Assembly (NCBI RefSeq): GCF_030406325.1
Contig: NZ_JAUEQY010000002.1
Coordinates: forward strand, 124,001 to 188,000
Source: Actinomadura sp. DC4
GTDB lineage: Bacteria > Actinomycetota > Actinomycetes > Streptosporangiales > Streptosporangiaceae
DNA: 64,000 bases
Direction: 5' to 3'
The notes beneath the pieces were generated by a model. The model searched no databases, had not been told where the DNA came from, and worked only from the letters and a program-made list of their open reading frames with translations. The translations under genes were made by a program, and so were the position numbers. How positions within the stretch are numbered: position 1 is the first letter of the stretch; the number at the start of each line of letters is the position of its first letter. Of the stretch, positions 58,857 through 64,000 are shown one piece after another.

Positions 58857-59777
58857 TCACGCCCCCAGCAGTCCGTCGATCTCCTCCGCCGTGGCCACGC
58901 GGCCGGTGCCGCCCTGGCCGCTCAGGGACACCGACGCCGCGGCGCAGCCGGCCCGTACGGCCTCGGTCAGCGGCACGCCCCGCGCCAGGCGGGCGGTGAG
59001 GACGCCCGCGAAGGCGTCACCCGCCCCCGTCGCGTCGACCACGGCCGAGGCCGGGAACGGCGGGACCTGCCGCCGGCCCGTACGCGTGGCGACGTGGACG
59101 CCGTCCGGGCCGCGGGTCACGGCGGCGGCGGCCGCGCCGAGCTCCAGGCAGGCCACCGCGGCGCGCTCCGGGTCGTCGGTGCCGAGCAACGCGCCGGTGT
59201 CGGCCGGGCACGAGGGCGTGACGAGCGCGGCGTGCGGGGCCACCTTCGCCAGCGTCTCCCGCGCGGCCGGGGCGGTCGTGAGACGGGCCCGGAAGTTGGG
59301 GTCGTAGACGACCGCGCCCCGGGCCGCCTCGGCGGCGGCCACGACGGCGGCGGCGCAGGAGTCCGACAGCGCGGCGGTGATCCCGCTCAGCAGGACCGCG
59401 CCCGCCGCCGCGACCGGGGCGTCCGCCACGTCGGCCGGGGACAGCCGCGAGGCCGCGCTGCCCGCGCGCATGTACGCGAACGCGCGGTCGCCGGCCGGGT
59501 CCGCGCCCACCGCGTACGCGCCCGTGTGTCCCGGGCCACGCCGCATCCAGCGGGTGTCGACGCCACGTCCGGCGGCGAAGGCGATCAGGCGCTCGCCGAA
59601 CTCGTCCTCTCCCGTGCGCGTGACCAGGGCCACGCGCACGCCGGTGGCCGCGGCGGCGACGGCGGCGTTGAGCGCGTCGCCGGAGAACGACAGCTGGAAC
59701 GTGTTCGCGCTGGTCAGCGGCTCGGCCGCGGAGAACTCCACCAGCGGCTCGCCGATGATGACGACCTCCGGGTCCAT
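58857..59777 (-). CDS. kdgK: PfkB-family sugar kinase, probable 2-keto-3-deoxygluconate kinase
   Basis: The 306-aa protein has ribokinase-family motifs: GEPLVEFS, the FSGDALNAAVAAAATG N-terminal motif, and the C-terminal DATGAGDAFAGVLTARLARG with the catalytic Asp. It directly follows eda (TGATG overlap), which makes phosphorylation of 2-keto-3-deoxygluconate to KDPG the likely reaction. ATG 59,777 is taken; GTG 59,780 is also possible. Confidence 0.85.
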   Translation of the reverse strand: MDPEVVIIGEPLVEFSAAEPLTSANTFQLSFSGDALNAAVAAAATGVRVALVTRTGEDEFGERLIAFAAGRGVDTRWMRRGPGHTGAYAVGADPAGDRAFAYMRAGSAASRLSPADVADAPVAAAGAVLLSGITAALSDSCAAAVVAAAEAARGAVVYDPNFRARLTTAPAARETLAKVAPHAALVTPSCPADTGALLGTDDPERAAVACLELGAAAAAVTRGPDGVHVATRTGRRQVPPFPASAVVDATGAGDAFAGVLTARLARGVPLTEAVRAGCAAASVSLSGQGGTGRVATAEEIDGLLGA

Positions 59778-60379
59778 CACAGGTCCGGCCCCTCGATCGC
59801 TTCGCGTACGGCCTTCGCCGGGTCGGGCGCCTTCACCAGGCCCGACCCGACGCCCACCGCGTACGCCCCGGCGGCGAGGTAGTCGCGGACCTCGGCCAGG
59901 CCGATCCCGCCGGTCGGGACGATGCGCGCGCCCGGCAGCACGGCGAGCACCGAGCGCAGGTAGGCCGGGCCGCCGACGTGGGCGGGGAACAGCTTGGCGA
60001 TGCCGCGCTCGGACGCGCCGGCGATCTCGGCCGGGGTGAGACCTCCTTCGAGGAACACCGTGTCCGTGGTCTCGGCGAAGAAGCGCACGTCCTCAGAGGG
60101 GTACGGGCTGACGAGGAAGTCGGCCCCGGACTCCAGCGCCAGGCGCGCGTCGCCGGCCGTCGTCACGGTGCCGGCGCCGAGCACCGCGCCGGGGTGCGCG
60201 CGGCGCACGTCGCGCAGGGCGTCCGACCAGCCCGGTGTGGTCGCAGTGAGCTCGACGACGCCGAGCCCGGCGTCGAGGAGGGTCCGCGCCGCGCGCACGG
60301 CGCCGGCCGCGTCCGGCGTCCGCAGGACGGGCAGCAGCCGCGCGGCGCCGATCGCCCGCTCGATGTCGTGGTGTTCCAT
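59777..60379 (-). CDS. eda: KDPG aldolase (2-dehydro-3-deoxyphosphogluconate aldolase)
   Basis: The 200-aa TIM-barrel protein has LPVLRT, VVELTATTPG with Glu43, LGAGTV, FLVSPYPSEDV, EGGLTPAEI and the Schiff-base lysine in GIAKLFPA (Lys129), then VPTGGI. It cleaves KDPG to pyruvate and glyceraldehyde-3-phosphate. ATG 60,379 has GAGGGGGC upstream and fits the family length. It is first in the eda-kdgK operon. Confidence 0.9.
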   Translation of the reverse strand: MEHHDIERAIGAARLLPVLRTPDAAGAVRAARTLLDAGLGVVELTATTPGWSDALRDVRRAHPGAVLGAGTVTTAGDARLALESGADFLVSPYPSEDVRFFAETTDTVFLEGGLTPAEIAGASERGIAKLFPAHVGGPAYLRSVLAVLPGARIVPTGGIGLAEVRDYLAAGAYAVGVGSGLVKAPDPAKAVREAIEGPDL

Positions 60380-60427
60380 TTCCGAGCCCCCTCGTTCCGC
60401 CGTACGGGACGTCGTCCCCATTATCGG

Positions 60428-61036
60428 TCAGCGGCGGCGGAGCATGGCGGCGGTCAGGACGGCGCGCAGGTCCGGGGGCATCTCGCGGCACAGGAGCACG
60501 GCCATGTCGTTGCCCGGCGGCGAGGAGGACCGGCCCAGCCTGACACCTCGCGCGTCGACCACCTCGGCGCCGTCTTCGAGGGCGCGGACGCTGCCGACCA
60601 CGGCGAGCCCCTGCCGGACGATGATCCGGTCGTCGCCGTACGGCCGGAACTCATACCGTACGTTCGCCTCACCCCGGCGGACCTGCACCCGGTTACGAAA
60701 GATCTTGACGCGCCACAGCGTGCGGCCGCGCGCGGTCTTGAGCCGTACGCCGTCGCGGTAGGTCTTCGCCACGGCCACCAGATGGCCGTGGCGGGTGAAG
60801 CGACCGGACCTGCCCCCGATCGTGACCCGCGTGCCACTGAGCCTGCTGCTGATCGTCGTGGTGCCGTTGCGCCGGACCACGGCGACCAGCGAGCCGCTCG
60901 GCCGTCCGGTCACCCGCAGGAGCGCCGGCATCGCCGTCGCGGAGGTCTGCACCGCGGTGGGGTGCGCCGGGGTCCGCTCCCGGGCGCCGCCGCATCCGGC
61001 GACTAAGACCAGGGCCACCACCAGCAGCCTCTTCAC
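60428..61036 (-). CDS. Hypothetical lipoprotein (202 aa)
   Basis: The protein has a lipoprotein signal with lipobox LVAGC (Cys15) followed by GGARE. The rest is beta-rich and basic: LLRVTGRPSGSLVAVVRRNGTTTISSRLSG, RFTRHGHLVAVAKTYRDGVRLKTARGRTLWRVKIFRN, YEFRPYGDDRIIVRQGLAVVG. Repeating short strands with R/K/V ends suggest a small propeller-like or sheet fold. I recognise no domain. It follows eda by 48 bases and may be a separate unit. Confidence 0.75.
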   Translation of the reverse strand: MKRLLVVALVLVAGCGGARERTPAHPTAVQTSATAMPALLRVTGRPSGSLVAVVRRNGTTTISSRLSGTRVTIGGRSGRFTRHGHLVAVAKTYRDGVRLKTARGRTLWRVKIFRNRVQVRRGEANVRYEFRPYGDDRIIVRQGLAVVGSVRALEDGAEVVDARGVRLGRSSSPPGNDMAVLLCREMPPDLRAVLTAAMLRRR

Positions 61037-61169
61037 CGCCGCCTCCCAACGATGAGCGGACGCGTACCGCGCGACCCCGCGCCGCCATCCGTTCGTACGC
61101 TAGCCGATGCGGGCAAGCGCGGGCGGCGCTCTCACTGACTCCGGGAACTGCTCTTTGTCACCGCCCTGG

Positions 61170-61940
61170 TCAACCGCTGCGCGACGCGTCCTCGCGGGTG
61201 TGCGCGGCGGCCCACGCGGCGATCCGCCGGATCAGTTCCGGTGGCGCGGCACCCTCCGCGTGGCCGAACCCCGGCTCGATCCACAGCTCACGCGGCTCAC
61301 CCGCGCCGTCGTACAGCTGCTCGGCGTGGTCGGTCGGCAGGAACGGGTCGAGATCGCCGTGGACGACCAGGAGCGGCACCGGCGCGATGCGCCCGGTGAC
61401 GAGGTAGGGCGGCTCGGGCTCCCGTGGCCATCCTCGCGAGGTGACGCGCGTCTTGCGCGCGAGGCGTACGGCGAGACGGCCGGCCCGGCGCTCGACCGCC
61501 CAGTGCGCACGGCGCATCGGCTTGGTGTCGCGGTAGTACCAGCGGGCGGGCGCGCTGACCGAGACCACCGCGTCGACGCCGCCGATCAGGGCCGCGTGGC
61601 GGATGACGATCATGCCGCCCATCGAGAAGCCGACGAGGGCCACGCGTTCGTACCCGAGATGGCGCGCGTGGCGTACGGCGGCGTCGACGTCCATCACCTC
61701 GCGGTCGCCGACCGTGGACAGGCCTCCAGACCGGCCGTGCCCGCGAAGGTCGATGGCGATCACGCCGCCGACCTCGTTCAGCTCGGCGCCGATCCGCAAC
61801 GTGGCCGGCTGCTGCCGGCTGCCGGTGAAGCCGTGGACGAGGACGACGCACAGCGCGCGGTCGCCCGGTGAGTGGCCGGCGTCGATCCGTACGCCGTCCA
61901 TGGAGTAGAGAGTCAGCGGTTGAGTGCTCACACCCTCCAT
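61170..61940 (-). CDS. Alpha/beta-fold hydrolase
   Basis: The 256-aa protein has LCVVLVHGFTGSRQQPA (oxyanion loop), IDLRGHGRSGG, the nucleophile elbow GFSMGG, HGDLDPFLP with the acid and FGHAEGAAP with the His. A family of Ser hydrolases with a cap is the fit; some act on lipids. The start is uncertain: ATG 61,940 lacks a ribosome site and a GTG at 61,931 lies too close to GGAGG. It is directly downstream of the CBS gene by nine bases. Confidence 0.82.
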   Translation of the reverse strand: MEGVSTQPLTLYSMDGVRIDAGHSPGDRALCVVLVHGFTGSRQQPATLRIGAELNEVGGVIAIDLRGHGRSGGLSTVGDREVMDVDAAVRHARHLGYERVALVGFSMGGMIVIRHAALIGGVDAVVSVSAPARWYYRDTKPMRRAHWAVERRAGRLAVRLARKTRVTSRGWPREPEPPYLVTGRIAPVPLLVVHGDLDPFLPTDHAEQLYDGAGEPRELWIEPGFGHAEGAAPPELIRRIAAWAAAHTREDASRSG

Positions 61941-61948
61941 GGTGCAGG

Positions 61949-62377
61949 TCAACGGTTGATGTAGTCGACCAGCTGTTCGCGCTCGGTCTCGAGTTCGGCG
62001 ATCGCGGACTTGACGACGTCGCCGATGCTGACGATGCCGACGAGGGCGCCGTCGCGCACGACGGGCACGTGCCGGATGCGGTGCTCGGTCATCGTGGCGC
62101 GCAGGTCCTCGACGTTGTCGCTCGGCGCGCACGTCCGTACGGTCGCCGTCATGATCGACGAGACGGGCTCGTCGAGCAGGCCCGCACCACGGTCGTGCAG
62201 GCGCCGTACGACGTCGCGCTCGGACGCGATGCCCTCGATCGTCGTCCCGTCCGTGGAGACGACGACCGCGCCGATGTTGTGCTCGGCCAGGAGCGCGAGC
62301 AGCGCCCGCACCTCGGCCTCCGGCTTGATGGTCGCGACGTCCTCGCCCTTGCGGCGAAGGATCTCTGTGATGCGCAT
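61949..62377 (-). CDS. CBS domain protein
   Basis: The 142-aa protein has two CBS repeats (about 10-60 and 75-125): ATIKPEAEVRALLALLAEHNIGAVVVSTDGTTIEGIASERDVVRRLHD and VRTCAPSDNVEDLRATMTEHRIRHVPVVRDGALVGIVSIGDVVK. Such stand-alone pairs bind adenine nucleotides and act as energy sensors. ATG 62,377 has GGGAGG upstream. It lies between the sortase gene and the hydrolase gene on the same strand. Confidence 0.9.
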   Translation of the reverse strand: MRITEILRRKGEDVATIKPEAEVRALLALLAEHNIGAVVVSTDGTTIEGIASERDVVRRLHDRGAGLLDEPVSSIMTATVRTCAPSDNVEDLRATMTEHRIRHVPVVRDGALVGIVSIGDVVKSAIAELETEREQLVDYINR

Positions 62378-62458
62378 GTAGCCCTCCCGACTCGCTGTGA
62401 CCGCCATCACTTACGTTAGCCATCCCCGCCTCGGTGACAAGTCCGGACGGGGTCTGGT

Positions 62459-63103
62459 TCAGCGGTTCCGGTGGCCGGTGAGGTGGCCGAACACGATGGT
62501 GTTGCCGGTGTAGTGGTGGCCCACGAAGTCGCCGCCACAGGTGATCAGGCGCAACCCGGCGAAGCCGACCGGGCCGTAGACCCGTTGCGATGGGAAGTGC
62601 GCCTTCGGGACGTGCTCGACGGAGTCGACCGTGAAGACGGCGACCTTGCCGTCCTTGCGGGTGACGTCGACCCCGTCCCCGGGGCGCAGCTTGGCGAGGC
62701 TGAAGAAGACGGCGGCGCCCTTCTTCGTGTCGACGTGCCCGACGATCACGGCCGGCCCGCGCTCGCCGGGTGTGGGCCCCTTGTCGTACCAGCCGGCCTG
62801 TTGCGCCTCGGCCAGCGGAGGTACGGAGAGGGTGCCGTCGTGCTCGACCCCGAGCGCCATCAGCTTCGAGTGCACCCCGATCTTCGGGATGTCGACACGT
62901 ACGGGCGTGGACGCCTTCAGCGCGAGCCCCGGCGGCCGGTTCGCGGCCCGCGGCCGGGCCGCTTCCGGCGCAGGCCGCGGCGGCCCGGAGTTCTGACAAG
63001 CGTCGAACCCCAGGACCGCCGAGCCCGCCGCGATCAGGGCGGCGGCCGTCCCGGTGAGGAGACGGCCGCCACGCGGTCGTGCCGGTGAATCAGGAACGGG
63101 CAC
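62459..63103 (-). CDS. Class F sortase
   Basis: The 214-aa protein has an N-terminal membrane anchor (LLTGTAAALIAAGSAVLGFDA), a linker and a sortase domain: VRVDIPKIGVHSKLMALGVEHDGTLSVPPLAEAQQAGWYDKGPTPGERGPAVIVGHVDT with catalytic His, then LRLITCGG with the catalytic Cys, and a final GNTIVFGHL. The active-site Arg could be in the C-terminal tail. GTG 63,103 overlaps the upstream gene end by 14 bases; a longer start at 63,145 lacks a ribosome site. Class F sortases attach surface proteins in actinobacteria. Confidence 0.85.
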   Translation of the reverse strand: MPVPDSPARPRGGRLLTGTAAALIAAGSAVLGFDACQNSGPPRPAPEAARPRAANRPPGLALKASTPVRVDIPKIGVHSKLMALGVEHDGTLSVPPLAEAQQAGWYDKGPTPGERGPAVIVGHVDTKKGAAVFFSLAKLRPGDGVDVTRKDGKVAVFTVDSVEHVPKAHFPSQRVYGPVGFAGLRLITCGGDFVGHHYTGNTIVFGHLTGHRNR

Positions 63104-63716
63104 TGGCCTGGAGACGCCGGCGGGCCAGCGGGAGAAGACCCGCACCGCCGACCAGCAACGACAGACCGGCCAGACCCAGAGGAGCGTTCATCCCCTGAGT
63201 GCCGCCGAAGCCGCTCCGCACCGCACCCGTCGGAACGTAGTAACGACGCGGCGCAGGCGCAGGCGCAGGCGGACGCGACACCGTCACGTGCTCGTGCCCA
63301 CAGCAGGCACTCGTGCGCTCGGAGGCGGAGTCGCCGCCGCCCTGGCCGTCGCCGTCGTCGTCATCGTCGTCGTCGCCGGCCTCCTCGCCACAGCCGTGGG
63401 CCAAGCCGCCGATGTGACCGCCGATACCACAGAGGCCGCCCCGGCCGGAGTGGTGCGAACGGTGACTGCCGCCGATCTCGGCGTCGCCACCGTCATCGTC
63501 GTCGCCCTCATCGTCGTCGTCATCGTCACCCTTGGGGAGCGCCACCTGGTGCATCCCGTTGTAGAGCACACCCTGGTGGTGCGCCCCGTATACCGTCTGG
63601 TAGTGCACTGCCCCGATCTCGCCGGCCGTTGTCGCCAGGGCGAACGCAGGTGAGGCCAAGCCGATGGTCAGTGCGGCCGCTGAAGCGGTTGTCAGGGTCA
63701 GAGTCTTGACCCTCAT
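63090..63716 (-). CDS. Asp-rich secreted surface protein with C-terminal anchor-like tail
   Basis: The 208-aa protein has a Sec signal (about 1-27), then Asp-rich runs (GDDDDDDEGDDDDGGD and GDDDDDDDGDG), His/Gly-rich linkers (GSHRSHHSGRGG) and a Cys pair (ACCGHEH). The C-terminus has VPTGAVRSGFGG, a hydrophobic helix (LGLAGLSLLVGGAGLLPL) and an RRRLQ positive tail, the sorting-signal layout but without a canonical LPXTG. The class F sortase gene overlaps it downstream. Calcium or other metal binding by the acidic runs is likely. Confidence 0.8.
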   Translation of the reverse strand: MRVKTLTLTTASAAALTIGLASPAFALATTAGEIGAVHYQTVYGAHHQGVLYNGMHQVALPKGDDDDDDEGDDDDGGDAEIGGSHRSHHSGRGGLCGIGGHIGGLAHGCGEEAGDDDDDDDGDGQGGGDSASERTSACCGHEHVTVSRPPAPAPAPRRYYVPTGAVRSGFGGTQGMNAPLGLAGLSLLVGGAGLLPLARRRLQASARS

Positions 63717-63928
63717 GGGTCCCCCCTTGATGTCAGCGGCAGCCCGGACTCCTCCCGGCTGCCGGCATCGCCACCAGCCCCCTCATTCCCGCAATGCGGG
63801 CAGTACGACCAAGATCACTATCCTCTTGAGCTAATGATTACGGTGCAGATCATGCGCCTTAGGAAAACCGCCGATTTCGTCCGGCGCGAGACGGGGGTTC
63901 GCGTTTGTTGCCCCTTTTGTTCCGACGT

Positions 63929-64000
63929 CAGAGGGTCGTTACGTTGCGGGTGGTTGTGGCCTGGTAGACGGGGAGACGAGGGCGTGGGAGCCGCTTTCGG
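63929..64000 (-). CDS. Possible C-terminal end of a gene running off the window
   Basis: The minus-strand frame from 64,000 to TGA 63,929-63,931 encodes a 23-residue basic end, LPRPRLPVYQATTTRNVTTL. It may be the last part of a gene upstream on this strand. The region 63,717-63,928 shows no other gene; it holds the upstream region of the Asp-rich surface protein. No function can be given. Confidence 0.3.

Noticed and set aside
63300-63560. GTC/GAC-rich repeats resembling a simple-sequence repeat
   Set aside because: They encode the Asp runs of the surface protein and are explained by coding.

Overview
The window is very GC-rich, densely packed DNA from a filamentous actinomycete. It has GTG/TTG starts, leaderless promoters, ATGA/GTGA/TGATG gene overlaps, an Scr1-type regulator/DUF397/RsbW-like module, Methyltransf_19 proteins, a DUF2637 protein and a class F sortase. 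The hexamer CGTACG is far commoner than base composition predicts. Together these suggest Streptosporangiales or a relative (Actinomadura, Actinoallomurus or Nonomuraea type), but the genus is inferred only. I see no rRNA, tRNA, CRISPR array, intact insertion sequence or replication origin.

Layout. 1-2,250: end of a Methyltransf_19 gene, then a frameshifted XRE/DUF5753 regulator with a short DUF397 partner, divergent from an anti-sigma-like ATPase and a BldC-like DNA-binding protein. 2,250-9,600: a hydrolase/MerR operon behind a MerR-type promoter, an acetyltransferase, an Old Yellow Enzyme, a secreted ice-binding-like protein, a Ser/Thr kinase with a WD40 propeller and a metallo-beta-lactamase-fold hydrolase. 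9,600-16,770: a six-gene minus-strand sugar operon (LacI regulator, ABC importer, GH130 phosphorylase-type enzyme, secreted glycosidase-like protein) behind a perfect LacI palindrome. 16,860-23,720: a small membrane peptide, a DUF4132 protein with a 130-aa partner, a penicillin acylase homologue divergent from a DUF2637 protein, and a HIT hydrolase. 23,720-31,370: an amidohydrolase, a ThuA-ricin secreted protein, a Tat-exported cholesterol oxidase with a KstR-like site, and a sulfotransferase/sulfatase pair.

31,430-38,670: an SOS-controlled orphan gene, then a cluster (PaaX regulator, RidA, SDR, fused CoA-ester monooxygenase/Old Yellow Enzyme, aryl-CoA ligase) that reads as a CoA-dependent anthranilate or salicylate pathway, interrupted by an internally deleted asparaginase. 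38,660-39,300 holds two decayed regulator relics. 39,300-42,400: a hydrolase/TetR operon and a lower-GC HipA-like/DUF3037 pair whose kinase-like member appears to have lost its catalytic core. 42,400-53,000: an acetamidase/permease operon, an F420-type oxidoreductase, a DinB-fold protein with a divergent AraC regulator, serA, a second permease, a second SOS-controlled orphan gene, a complete Methyltransf_19 gene and an NlpC/P60-like protein. 53,100-58,060: a five-gene overlapping lipid-methylation operon with two tandem cyclopropane-synthase-family methyltransferases. 58,100-64,000: an IclR regulator convergent with an eda-kdgK pair, a lipoprotein, a lipase-like hydrolase, a CBS protein, and a class F sortase downstream of an Asp-rich surface protein.

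The strongest candidates for something undescribed are the two leaderless orphan genes sharing one LexA promoter design, the core-deleted HipA-like protein kept beside an intact DUF3037 gene, the DUF4132 pair, the sulfotransferase/sulfatase pair, and the sortase with its acidic substrate candidate.
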